Shown piece after piece: positions 52,609 through 62,100 of a stretch of DNA of 64,000 nucleotides (position 1 is its first letter; each line of letters opens with the position of its first letter). The position numbers were made by a program, and so were the translations under genes. Under the pieces are notes generated by a model. It had not been told where the DNA came from. It searched no databases and was given only the letters and a program-made list of their open reading frames with translations. Origin of the DNA: Rhodovibrionaceae bacterium (GTDB taxonomy: Bacteria > Pseudomonadota > Alphaproteobacteria > Kiloniellales > DSM-21159); assembly GCA_028279885.1 (NCBI GenBank), contig JANQMX010000057.1:62001-126000 (forward strand). The letters are read 5' to 3'.

Positions 52609-53583
52609 ATGAAGGGAATTCTCTCGACGGCTGCGGCCTTGGCACTCATGACCGCTCTGGCTCCTGCCCAAGCGGCAGAGAAGTGGGACATGCCGCTGGC
52701 TTACTCCGCCACCAACTACCACTCGGAGAACGCTGCCCTCTTCGCGAAGGCGGTCACCGAAGCAACGGGCGGCGAGCTTGAGATCGTCACCCATCCCTCG
52801 GGCTCGCTCTACAAAGGCGGTGAGATCTACCGCGCCGTGCGCACCGGCCAGGCGCCGATCGGTGAGCGCCTGATGTCGGCGCTGGGTAACGAACATCCGA
52901 TCTTCGAGATCGATGCCTTGCCCTTCCTGGCCAGCAGCTTCGAGGCGGCGCACGATCTCTACCTGGCATCCCGCCCGGCCGTCGAGAAGATCCTCGATGA
53001 GCAGGGCCTGGTCTTCCTCTACGCCGTGCCTTGGCCGCCGCAAGGCCTCTATCACGAATCGCCAGTCAACAGCGTCAGTGACATGGAAGGGGCGAAGTTC
53101 CGCGCCTACAATGCGGCCACTGCCCGCCTCGCCGAGCTGATGGGCGCCGTGCCGACCAAGATCGAGGCGGCCGAAATCAGCCAGGCCTTCGCCACCGGCG
53201 TCGCCACCTCCATGATCTCCTCCGGCTCCACCGGCTACGATCGCAAGATCTGGGAGCACGTCGGCTACTGGTACGACGTCAACGGCTGGCTGCCGAAGAA
53301 CATGGTGATCGCCAACAAGGACGCCTGGGACAGCCTGGATGACGAAACCCGCGCCGTCATCCGCGGTGCCGCCGCCATGGCCGAGCAGGCCGGCTGGGCC
53401 AAGGCGGAAGAGCTGAGCACCTGGTACGCCGAGCAATTGGCCGCCAACGGCATGACTGTCGAAGGCCCCTCGGATCAGCTCAAGGCGGACTTCGAGAAGA
53501 TCGGTGAGATCATGACCAAGGAATGGCTGGAGCGCGCCGGCGACACCGGCCAGTCTGTGGTCGACGCTTACCGGAATAAGTAG
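52609..53583 (+). CDS. dctP: TRAP transporter substrate-binding protein (DctP), second system
   Basis: A 324-residue periplasmic binding protein. Signal peptide GILSTAAALALMTALAPAQA; mature start AEKWDMPLAYSATNYHSENAALFAKAVTEATGG. Landmarks are the ligand-carboxylate arginine in MEGAKFRAYNAATARLAELMGAVPTKIEAAEISQAFATGVA and the following SSGSTGYDRKIWEHV. The C-terminus is helical. This sequence class differs from the first TRAP binding protein in this window. Translation is supported by GGAGG seven bases before the ATG. It is the first gene of a dctP–dctQ–dctM operon. Confidence 0.94.
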   Translation: MKGILSTAAALALMTALAPAQAAEKWDMPLAYSATNYHSENAALFAKAVTEATGGELEIVTHPSGSLYKGGEIYRAVRTGQAPIGERLMSALGNEHPIFEIDALPFLASSFEAAHDLYLASRPAVEKILDEQGLVFLYAVPWPPQGLYHESPVNSVSDMEGAKFRAYNAATARLAELMGAVPTKIEAAEISQAFATGVATSMISSGSTGYDRKIWEHVGYWYDVNGWLPKNMVIANKDAWDSLDDETRAVIRGAAAMAEQAGWAKAEELSTWYAEQLAANGMTVEGPSDQLKADFEKIGEIMTKEWLERAGDTGQSVVDAYRNK

Positions 53584-53601
53584 CAGTCGCGCTGCCTCCG
53601 G

Positions 53602-54162
53602 GTGCGGACCGCGCCCGGAGGCTGTGCCGCTTCCGCCGGACGACCCGACCCCGTGCGCCGCTTTCTCGACCGTCTCTATCTGCTCTGCGGAGCGGCCGCG
53701 GCCCTCTGCCTGATCGCTATCGGTCTGCTGGTACTGACCAGCATCATCAGCCGGCCGCTCGGACTCTACATTCCGGGCCTCAACGCCTACGCCGGCTATG
53801 CCATGGCGGCATCATCTTTCTTCGCCCTGGCCTACACCTTCCGGCGCGGCGGCCATATCCGGGTCAACCTGGTGCTGAACCAGCTCTCTCACCGCCCACG
53901 CTGGTTCTTCGAGATCTGGTGCCACACGGTGGCGGCGGGCTTCGCCGGCTATCTCGCTTGGTTCTGCTACAAGATGGTTGCCGTTTCGATCGACTTCGGC
54001 GACGTCTCCGAAGGGCCGGATGCAACCCCTCTATGGATTCCGCAAACCGCCTTGGCGCTCGGCAGCGCGGTCTTCACCCTCGCGATAGTCGACCGCCTGA
54101 TTGAGGTCGTCCGCAGAGGCCCGGAGCAGGTGACCTCCGTCGTCGCCGGCGACAGGCGTTAG
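53602..54162 (+). CDS. dctQ: TRAP transporter small permease (DctQ), second system
   Basis: A four-segment membrane protein (LLCGAAAALCLIAIGLLVLTSIISR; GYAMAASSFFALAYTF; FEIWCHTVAAGFAGYLAW; LALGSAVFTLAIVDRLI) with the inter-segment motif FRRGGHIRVNLVLNQLS typical of DctQ. The start is unsure. The GTG at 53602 gives 186 residues with a non-conserved head, while a GTG at 53653 begins right before RRFLDRLYLL and gives 169. Neither has a strong ribosome site. Confidence 0.88.
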   Translation: MRTAPGGCAASAGRPDPVRRFLDRLYLLCGAAAALCLIAIGLLVLTSIISRPLGLYIPGLNAYAGYAMAASSFFALAYTFRRGGHIRVNLVLNQLSHRPRWFFEIWCHTVAAGFAGYLAWFCYKMVAVSIDFGDVSEGPDATPLWIPQTALALGSAVFTLAIVDRLIEVVRRGPEQVTSVVAGDRR

Positions 54163-54178
54163 ATCGAAAGGCGAGGCT

Positions 54179-55486
54179 GTGGACCAGCTCCTTCTCACCG
54201 CGCTCTTCATCGTCGCGCTCTTCGCCTTCCTCGGGACCGGCGTCTGGGTCGGCATCGCCCTGGTCGGCGTCTCGGCGCTGGGCATGGCCTTCTTCACCAC
54301 TCGGCCGGTCGGCGATGCCATGGTGACGACGATCTGGTCGCACGCCTCTTCCTGGACGCTGACGGCCCTGCCGCTCTTCATCTGGATGGGCGAGATCCTC
54401 TTCCGAACACGTCTTTCGGAAAACCTCTTCCGTGGTCTTTCGCCCTGGCTCAACTGGCTCCCGGGTCGGCTGCTCCACGTCAACATCGTCGGCTGTGCCG
54501 TGTTCGCCGCCATCTCCGGCTCCTCCGCGGCAACCGTCGTGACGGTCGGCAAGATGTCGATGCCGGAGCTGCGCCGGCGCGAGTATCCGGAGCGCATCAT
54601 CATCGGCTCGCTGGCGGGCGCCGGCACGCTCGGCCTTCTCATCCCGCCCTCCATCATCCTGATCGTCTATGGCGTCACGGTGAACGAGTCGATCGACCAG
54701 CTCTTCATGGCCGGCATCCTGCCGGGCATCATGCTGGCCGGCCTCTTCATGGCCTACGTCGCGGTCTGGTCGCTGTTCAACAAGGACAAGATGCCGCCCG
54801 GCGAAGCCGCCATGGCGTTCACCCGACGGCTGCGGGAGTCGCTCCACCTCATTCCCGTCGCCGCCCTCATCATCGCCGTGCTCGGCTCGATCTACTTCGG
54901 CATCGCCACCGCCACCGAGGCAGCCGTGCTCGGCGTCATCGGCGCGTTGGTGATCTCCTACTTTCAGGGCTCGCTGACTCGCAGCAGCTTCATCGAAAGC
55001 CTGATGGGCGCCACCGTCACTTCGGCGATGATCGCGCTCATCCTGGCCGGGGCCGGCGTGCTGACCCTGGCCATGGGCTTCACCGGACTGCCGCGCAGCC
55101 TGGCCGAGTGGATCGCCTCGATGGAGCTGTCGCCCCTCGTCCTGATCGTCGCCCTGACGATCTTCTACATCATCCTGGGTTGCTTCCTGGACGGCATCTC
55201 CGCAGTGGTGCTGACCATGGCGGTGATCGAGCCCATGGTGCAAGCCGCCGGCTTCGACATGATCTGGTTCGGGATCTTTCTGGTCATCGTGGTCGAGATG
55301 GCGCAGATCACACCACCGGTCGGCTTCAACCTCTTCGTCCTGCAAGGCCTGACAAACCACGACATGGGCTATATCGCCCGCGCCAGCCTGCCGCTCTTTT
55401 GCATGATGCTGGTCGCCGTAGTCCTCATCGTCGCCTTTCCGGAAATTGCGACCTGGCTTCCCGAAACCCTGCGGTCCCGGTCCTGA
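54179..55486 (+). CDS. dctM: TRAP transporter large permease (DctM), second system
   Basis: A 435-residue channel protein with about twelve membrane segments. DctM landmarks are ALPLFIWMGEILFRT, GCAVFAAISGSSAATVVTVGKMSMPELRRREYPE, GTLGLLIPPSIILIVYGVTVNESI and MAQITPPVGFNLFVLQGLT. The GTG start at 54179 follows dctQ by 16 bases with AAAGGCGAGG just before it. It completes the second tripartite uptake system of the window. The gene ends close to the convergent fae gene with no obvious terminator. Confidence 0.95.
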   Translation: MDQLLLTALFIVALFAFLGTGVWVGIALVGVSALGMAFFTTRPVGDAMVTTIWSHASSWTLTALPLFIWMGEILFRTRLSENLFRGLSPWLNWLPGRLLHVNIVGCAVFAAISGSSAATVVTVGKMSMPELRRREYPERIIIGSLAGAGTLGLLIPPSIILIVYGVTVNESIDQLFMAGILPGIMLAGLFMAYVAVWSLFNKDKMPPGEAAMAFTRRLRESLHLIPVAALIIAVLGSIYFGIATATEAAVLGVIGALVISYFQGSLTRSSFIESLMGATVTSAMIALILAGAGVLTLAMGFTGLPRSLAEWIASMELSPLVLIVALTIFYIILGCFLDGISAVVLTMAVIEPMVQAAGFDMIWFGIFLVIVVEMAQITPPVGFNLFVLQGLTNHDMGYIARASLPLFCMMLVAVVLIVAFPEIATWLPETLRSRS

Positions 55487-55503
55487 TTAGGAAAGGTCCA
55501 AAA

Positions 55504-56013
55504 TCACGAGGCGGCGAAGGGGTGCTGAACCTTGTCCTTGCGCGCCACCACCTCGGCCGCATTCGGCTCGCCGCTGACCGCCCGGCGGATCGCCTCCTTG
55601 GTGGCGCTGTAGTTATAGTCCTGGATCTTGCGGTGATCCTCGGCCCGCCAATGGATGAAGACCCCGACGCACACGAAGATGTCGTCGGCTTCCTCGGCCG
55701 GTATGATGCCCTCGGCGACGGCGTCGACCACAGCCTTGGCCACCGCATGCTGGGCTGGACCGAACATCTGCTCGGCCTGCCGCGCCTCACGAATAGTGAT
55801 CTTGTTGAACATGACGGTACTCGGTTTGGCCGGCAGGTTCGGCGCGATGACCGCGAGCAGCCCGGTGAAGCCGGTCTTGTTGTTGGTCAGGCAATTGCAG
55901 AATGCCTGCTCGGCGGCGCTGCCGCGCGGCCCAAGAATGAGATCGATGTGCGCGACCTCCGGGCCTTCCCCGACTAGGCACTCGCCAACGCAAACACGAT
56001 CGATCTTCGGCAC
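55504..56013 (-). CDS. fae: Formaldehyde-activating enzyme (tetrahydromethanopterin-linked)
   Basis: A 169-residue enzyme that joins formaldehyde to tetrahydromethanopterin to form methylene-tetrahydromethanopterin in the cytoplasm. The active-site histidine region is [26 protein letters not shown]. Diagnostic stretches are [58 protein letters not shown] and VGVFIHW. Length and motifs agree with true Fae of methylotrophs rather than the shorter or fused relatives. The GTG at 56013 has GAGGGAG six bases upstream. It is divergent from a pterin-dehydratase-like gene. No other methanopterin-pathway gene is in the window. Confidence 0.94.
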   Translation of the reverse strand: MPKIDRVCVGECLVGEGPEVAHIDLILGPRGSAAEQAFCNCLTNNKTGFTGLLAVIAPNLPAKPSTVMFNKITIREARQAEQMFGPAQHAVAKAVVDAVAEGIIPAEEADDIFVCVGVFIHWRAEDHRKIQDYNYSATKEAIRRAVSGEPNAAEVVARKDKVQHPFAAS

Positions 56014-56189
56014 AGTCTTGCTCCCTCACCTGACGCCGGCCCTGTTTGACGCGACCATAGGCGTGCGGCGAAAGCCGCAGCAAGCGCCGGAGAGGCGCTT
56101 AAGGGCATGAAAGCGAACTCGCCCGGCCGTTGGCCTCACCCGGTTCCACTCCTAAATGTCGAGTACGTGATAGCGAAGGAGGCATTGAG

Positions 56190-56567
56190 GTGGCACGGGA
56201 AAAGGACAAGACCTACAGCGACGAAGAAGTCAAAGCGGCATTGGCGGAACGCTTGCCGCAGTGGCGCCTGGAGGACGGGCACATCTGCCGGCGCTACAAG
56301 ACCAGCGGCTGGCGCAGCAGCCTGATGGTGGCCAATGCCATCGGCCATCTCGCCGAGGTCGCCTGGCACCATCCCGACCTGCTGGTCACCTTTCCGGCCG
56401 TCGAGGTCCGGCTACAGAATCATGACGCCGGTGGCATCACCGACAAGGACTTCATGCTCGCCGAGCGCATCGAAGCGCTGGTGCTTTGGCAGCCAGGCAA
56501 AGAGGACGGCCCTTTCGAGGGCATTCCCGCAGGCAGCGCGCGCTTCGCCTACATCACCGAGGACTAG
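56190..56567 (+). CDS. Pterin-4a-carbinolamine dehydratase-like protein
   Basis: A 125-residue protein of the PCD/DCoH fold. The catalytic histidines are in AIGHLAEVAWHHPDLLVTFPAVEVRLQNHDAGGIT, followed by DKDFMLAERIEALV, the family's closing helix. Family members recycle oxidised pterins, and related genes are found in methanopterin-pathway clusters. Here the divergent neighbour is fae, which points to a pterin-linked role rather than phenylalanine breakdown. The GTG at 56190 is preferred: AGGAGG lies at perfect distance, whereas the longer frame from 56130 does not have one. The extension after the fold (GKEDGPFEGIPAGSARFAYITED) is longer than in simple PCDs. Confidence 0.88.
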   Translation: MAREKDKTYSDEEVKAALAERLPQWRLEDGHICRRYKTSGWRSSLMVANAIGHLAEVAWHHPDLLVTFPAVEVRLQNHDAGGITDKDFMLAERIEALVLWQPGKEDGPFEGIPAGSARFAYITED

Positions 56568-56575
56568 AGCCCCGC

Positions 56576-57346
56576 TCAGTCACGGAAGCCGGGCTCTTCC
56601 TCATCCAGGATGGCGAGGAGCTCGGCGAAGTGCTTCTCGGCGAACTCGGGATAGTCCTGCCATTGCTCCGCCGTCTTGGCCGCGACGGCGGGCGAGGCCT
56701 CGCGCAGTTCGCGCCCGGTCATCATGGCCATGACCGCCGTCTGACAGGCCCGCTCGAAGTAGTAAAGCTCATCGAAGGCCTGAGCGACAGACTCTCCCAC
56801 CACCATGACGCCGTGGTTGCCCATCATGAGAATGGGCTTGTTACCAAGGCAGCGGCTGAGGCGTTCGCCTTCTTCCTCGAAACCCATGCCGTCATAACCG
56901 TCATCGATCGCGACGCGGCCATAGAACCGCATGGTGTTCTGATCGATCGGAGGAAGCGAAGAGTCCTTCAAGGACGCCAGCACCGTCGCGTACTTGGAGT
57001 GGACATGGAGAACGCAGCGCGCCTGCGGCAGATTGCGATGCATGGCGCCGTGAATGCACCAGGCCGTAGGATCGACCCGCTCGCCGATGTCGTCCGGTTT
57101 TTGCTTAGCATCAAGCAACAGCATGTCCGATGCGCGCATGCGGGAGAAATGGCGGCCATAGGGATTGATCAGAAACTCGGACCCGTCGTCGCTGACGGCC
57201 AAGCTGAAATGGTTCGCAATTCCCTCATGCATGTCGAGCCGCGCGGCCCAGCGGAAGGCCGCGGCCAGATCGGTCCGCTCCTGCCGGTGCGCCACGTCTT
57301 GGCTACCGTCTCGGGCTTTACCGCCGACCACCGAATGCAAGCTCAT
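56576..57346 (-). CDS. Class II aldolase/adducin-family protein
   Basis: A 256-residue zinc-dependent enzyme of the class II aldolase/adducin fold. The N-terminal part includes LAAAFRWAARLDMHEGIANHFSLAV, and the metal histidines are in CVLHVHSKYATVLA. GNHGVMVVGESVAQAF and a later helix complete the site. Members split or decarboxylate sugar phosphates and related compounds, and many are unassigned. The ATG at 57346 is preceded by AAAGGAGAAGG and sits 31 bases after the AruI-like gene, in the same operon. It converges with the PCD-like gene with 8 bases between. Confidence 0.87.
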   Translation of the reverse strand: MSLHSVVGGKARDGSQDVAHRQERTDLAAAFRWAARLDMHEGIANHFSLAVSDDGSEFLINPYGRHFSRMRASDMLLLDAKQKPDDIGERVDPTAWCIHGAMHRNLPQARCVLHVHSKYATVLASLKDSSLPPIDQNTMRFYGRVAIDDGYDGMGFEEEGERLSRCLGNKPILMMGNHGVMVVGESVAQAFDELYYFERACQTAVMAMMTGRELREASPAVAAKTAEQWQDYPEFAEKHFAELLAILDEEEPGFRD

Positions 57347-57377
57347 GGCCTTCTCCTTTTGCTCACACAAAGCCCAG

Positions 57378-58982
57378 CTAAAAGCGGTCTTCGTGCACCT
57401 CGATAATCGTCGGACCGCCGGCCGTCCGCGCGGCGGCAACCGCGGCCGTGACCTCCTCCAAGGACTGCGGCGCCGCGTAGCCGCACCCGTAAGCCCGGGC
57501 GATGTCCGCGAAATCCGGGTTCTTCAGGCTCGTGCCCAGCGGCGTGATCTGCTTCTGCACCATGTCATCGCGAATCTGGCCCAAGGCATCGTTGTTCCAT
57601 AGCAGGATGATCACAGGCAGATCATGCTCAGCCGCGACACCCAGTTCGTTGATGGTGTATTGGAAGCCGTAATCGCCGATCAGCGCAACGACGGCGCGCT
57701 CCGGCTCGGCGATCTGCGCCCCGATGGCTGCTGGCAGCGCATAGCCCAGAGTGCCGAAGCCGCAGGGGTGCAGCCAGCAGCGCGGCTCATCCATGCCGTA
57801 AACCTCGGTGCCCGAGTAGGCGATCTGCGTCATGTCGGAAGCGATGATTGCATCCTTCGGCAGGGCGCTTTTCATCGCCTCCAGGACGGCCGCGTGACGG
57901 CGGCGCAGCGCCCCTCGGTTATTGACCACACGTGCCCGCAATGCGCTGATCTCATCATCTTGCAGGCGACTCGCGCCACCTTTCGCCGGCAAGGCTGCCA
58001 GCAGTGCCTTGGCGAAGGCATCGGCATCGGCGCAGATCCCCAGGCTCGCCAGGTTGCCGTCGGCCAGGCTGCGCGGGTCGATATCGACGCGGAACAGCGT
58101 CTTGCCGGGCGGCACCGCATAGGAACCCCAGAAGTCGGTCTCCGACAACTCGGTGCCGATGGCCACGATCACATCGGTGGTTTCCATGAAGGCCTTGGTC
58201 TCGGAGGAGGTCAGGGTCGCGCCGAGGGAGAGCGGCGCACCGTCCTCGACAATGCCCTTGCCGGCTGCCGTCGTGGCCACGGCGGCGCGCAACGTCTCGG
58301 CCAGGCGCCTGAGAGGCTCGGCCGCATCGACCGCGCCGCCGCCCAGCAGCAGCATGGGGCGTTCCGCATTGGTTAGGGCGGTCGCCACCTCGGCGACGTC
58401 GTCGGGGTTCGGCACCGGCCGCCCGGGTAAGCGCCGCGCGGTCCAGTTGGCCGGCACCTCGCTGGCCAGCACATCGATGGGCAGCTCGATATAAGCGGGG
58501 CGCGGCCGGCCAGTGGCAAAACCGGTGAAAGCGCGGGCGACCAGCTCCTCGCACTCCTCGGCCGCATAGGCGATCGCTGCAAAGCCCGAGACGCTGGCTG
58601 CAGCGCTCTTCTGATCGATCATCTCGTGCAGACGCCCGCCGGCCTGGGCGATGTCTCTCACGTCGAGGGTGCTGGCGAAGACCAGCATCGGCACCGAGTC
58701 GGAATAGGCTTGGCCGATCGGCGTCATGATGTTGGTGAGGCCCGGCCCGGTGATGACGAAGCAGGCCGCGGGGCGACCGCAGGCCCGGGCATAGCCGTCC
58801 GCCATAAAGCCGGCACCCTGCTCGTGCCGCGGCAGAAACAGGCGCATGCCGGTCTCTTCGAAGCCACGGAACAGCTCGACGTTGTGCACGCCGGGAATGC
58901 CGAACACTGTGTCGATGCCGTAGTCCGCCAAAAGCCGGGACAGAGCGCGGCCAAGCTTGGTCTGCTGGCTCAAAGTATCCAT
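57378..58982 (-). CDS. Thiamine-diphosphate-dependent enzyme, 5-guanidino-2-oxopentanoate decarboxylase-like (AruI type)
   Basis: A 534-residue ThDP enzyme of the acetolactate-synthase/benzoylformate-decarboxylase group. The N-terminal pyrimidine domain shows the catalytic glutamate in FLPRHEQGAGFMADGYARACGR. The middle domain follows, and the cofactor motif is IGDYGFQYTINELGVAAEHDLPVIILLWNN, with GDY in place of the common GDG. That variant and the ending LGQIRDDMVQKQI are seen in AruI-like arginine-catabolic decarboxylases, which is why I favour that label; other 2-oxoacid decarboxylases remain possible. GGGAGG seven bases before the ATG at 58982 fixes the start. Confidence 0.75.
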   Translation of the reverse strand: MDTLSQQTKLGRALSRLLADYGIDTVFGIPGVHNVELFRGFEETGMRLFLPRHEQGAGFMADGYARACGRPAACFVITGPGLTNIMTPIGQAYSDSVPMLVFASTLDVRDIAQAGGRLHEMIDQKSAAASVSGFAAIAYAAEECEELVARAFTGFATGRPRPAYIELPIDVLASEVPANWTARRLPGRPVPNPDDVAEVATALTNAERPMLLLGGGAVDAAEPLRRLAETLRAAVATTAAGKGIVEDGAPLSLGATLTSSETKAFMETTDVIVAIGTELSETDFWGSYAVPPGKTLFRVDIDPRSLADGNLASLGICADADAFAKALLAALPAKGGASRLQDDEISALRARVVNNRGALRRRHAAVLEAMKSALPKDAIIASDMTQIAYSGTEVYGMDEPRCWLHPCGFGTLGYALPAAIGAQIAEPERAVVALIGDYGFQYTINELGVAAEHDLPVIILLWNNDALGQIRDDMVQKQITPLGTSLKNPDFADIARAYGCGYAAPQSLEEVTAAVAAARTAGGPTIIEVHEDRF

Positions 58983-59117
58983 TGCGGCACCTCCCATTTT
59001 GCCGGTCTTGAGACGGCTTGCTGCGAAGCCTTGCTTGCCCACGTTGTATCGGGGGCGGACGTCCTTCGCCAAGCCTTGCCGCACGCATGGGAGGGGCGCG
59101 CCGCAAGCGGTCGAACT

Positions 59118-62100
59118 CTATTGCGTTCGCTGTTCGATGGTCATCGCCGGGCTCGGCTCCCTGAGGTCGCGCAGGGCCCGCTCTTGCCCCAGCGGCGGCC
59201 GCTGACTTACGCCCATGACCAGGCGGAACATCGGCGGCACGAAATAGAAGGACACAACGGTGGACAGCAGCACGCCGCCGGCGATGGACATGGCGAACGG
59301 TGGCCAGAAGCCCCCGCCTTCCAGGATGAGCGGCAGAAAGCCGCCGAAGGTGGTGATGGTTGTGGAGAGGATGTGGCGGCTGGCCGCCAGCACGACCTTG
59401 CGAATGGCGGCGACCTCGCCGCGCAGCGCGGCCGGGTCCTGCTGCAACGCGGTCATGATGATGATCGCCGCGTTGATCGACACGCCGATGGAGCCGATGA
59501 CACCGATCACGGCCTGAATGCCGAAGGGATAGCCGAAGACGGCCAGCGCCAGCACACTGAGCCCCATGGACAGCACCGACACGACACCAGCAACGGCCGC
59601 CAGGCGGTAGGAATTGAAGGTCAGAACCAGCGATACTACCATCAAGGCGACGACCAGGCCGATCGGCGACAGGAGGTTGCGGATGGTCTCGGCCCTGGCG
59701 TCGGAGTCCCCGCCGTACTCGATGCGGTAGCCGAGGGGCAGCGCCAGAGGCTGCTCGACCAGGCTCTGCTGCAGCACCTTGAGGGCTTCTTCCGGCAGCA
59801 CGCCGAGCGCGACGTAGGCCTGCACCGTGTTGATCCGTTCACCGTTGCGCCGGGCGATCGGGCTGTCGGAGGGAACCAGCCGCATCTCGCCGAGCGCTTG
59901 CAGCGGGATGCCGCGCCAGTCTGCGCCCTCGACGTCGCCGCTTTGGCGCAGCACCTCGAGCGCGGCGATACGCTCGGCGCCGTTGCGCCAGACCTCGCCG
60001 ACGCGCACCCTCACCGGCAGCTCCTCCGAGCCCTCGATCAGCGAGCCGCCGGTTGCGCCCTCGGTCAGGCTCTCCATCTGGCGGGCGATCTGCCCCAGGG
60101 TGAGGCCTGTCAGGCGGACCTTCTCCTCATCGAGATCGAGAACCAGCTTGGGCGGGCCGCCGAGGAGAGTCGCCGTGGTGTGGGTGACACCGGAGATGTT
60201 GGCCATGCGCAGACGCAGCTCTTCGCCCAGGCTGCGCAGCATCGAAAGCTCCGGGCCGACCAGGCGAACCTCCACCGGGGCAGCGACCGGCGGCCCCTGC
60301 ACCAGATCGCGGACGATCACCTGCGCGCTGGGCAAACCGCGGTCGAGCGCCGCCTGCAGGCGCGGCAGCATGCTTTCCGCCGCCTCTTCCGAGGCCGTCG
60401 TCACCAGGGCTTCGGCGAAGCGCGGCACACCGTCCTGATCCGTCATCATGTTGTAGTAGAAGGCCGGCGCGCTCTCTCCCACAAACCAGTGGGTCCGGGT
60501 GACCTCGGGCTCGGACCGCAGTATCGCGTCGGCCCGAATCGCCGCGGCGCCGGTCTCGGCCAAGCTGGTGCCTTCCTGCAGCTCGATCTGGACGTAGAAC
60601 TGATCGCGTTCGACGCCGGGGAAGAACTGAGCGGTCAGGGTGGGAAAGCTGCCGAAGCCGATCAGCGGCAACACCAGGGCGCCAAGGACGGCAAGCCGTG
60701 GATAGCGCAGCGCGAGATCGAGGGAGCGGGCGAAGAGCCTCCCGGCCAGGCCTGGCTGCAGGCCATTGCGCCACCAAGACCTGCCCTTCTCACTGGCGGG
60801 AACCAGCATGCCGGCTAGGGCCGGCGTCACCGTCATCGCCAGGAGGAAGGAAACGCTCAACATGACGATCACGGAAATCGCGATGGAGCCGACGAAGTCG
60901 CCGGCCGGTCCGGGCAGGAGCGCCATGGGCACGAAGGCCAGCACCGTGGTCGCCGTTGAGGCCAACAGCGGTCCACGCAGACGCCGCACCGCATCGGTCA
61001 CGGCTTCGACGCGGTTCTCCCCGGCTTCGAGACGCCGCCGCACTTCGTCGGTCATGACGATGGCCGCGTCGACCAGCAGACCCAGCGCGACGATGAGACC
61101 GGTCACCGACATCTGGTGAATGGGCACGCCGAGCTTCTGAAGGATGGCCAGCGAAGCCAGGCTGGTGAGCGGCAGCATCAAAGCGACGACCATGGCGGCC
61201 CGCCAACCCAGGCTGATCACCAGCACCAGCACCACCAGACTGACGCCGATGGCCAGGTTCTCCGCCAGGCCTTGCAAGCGGAGGGCGGTATAGCCGCTCT
61301 GATCGAAGATCAGACGGTGCTCGATGCCGTCCGGCAACTCGGCCTCGAACTGGGCAATGGCAGCGCGAACCCGCGCCATCCATGCGTCGACCTGCAGATC
61401 CGGCTCCATCCGCGTGGCCACGAAGACGGCAGCCTCCCCGTCGGTGAAAGCCTGGGTGGCCACCGGCTCGCGCACGGCGCGCGCGACCGTGGCGACGTCG
61501 CCGACCCGCACGGCGGCGCCGTTGCTGTCGTTGGCGACGATCACCTGGCGAATGCGCTCCAGGGAGTCGATCTCGCCGGCAACCTCGATGATGAAGTCCT
61601 CTCCGCTGCCGCGCACCCGGCCGGATTCCACCTTGCTGTCGGCGAGCTGGATGGCATCGGCCACCTCATCCACCGTCAGGCCAAGGGAGATCAGGCGGCG
61701 CGGCGCCACCTCGACCAGAATCTCCTCCTCGGGCACGCCGAAGAGACGCGATATCTCCGTGCCCTGGAGTCCGCGCATACGGTCCTGCAGCACCTCGGCA
61801 TAGCGGCGCAGGAAAGCGCTCGGCACGCTGCGCCCGTCGCGCGCCACCAAGGCGCTGATTGCCGTGTAGGCGCCCGTGCGATCGTCGTCCATCTCGGGCT
61901 CCGGCACGCCGGACGGAAAAGCCAGCGAAGCGTCAGCCAGAGCGTCGCGAATCTCCGACCAGGACTGCTCGATCTCGGTTTCGGTCAGGAACTCCGAAAG
62001 TTCGATCGTGACAACGGAAATGCCCGTGCGGGAGGTCGAGGCGATCTCCTTGATCTCTTCGATCTCGCGCAGTTCCTCCTCGATCTTCTCGGTCACCAAG

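Noticed and set aside
58626..60818. 730-codon plus-strand frame opposite the ThDP enzyme and RND pump
   Set aside because: It spans two well-recognised minus-strand genes and their spacer, so it is a compositional artefact.
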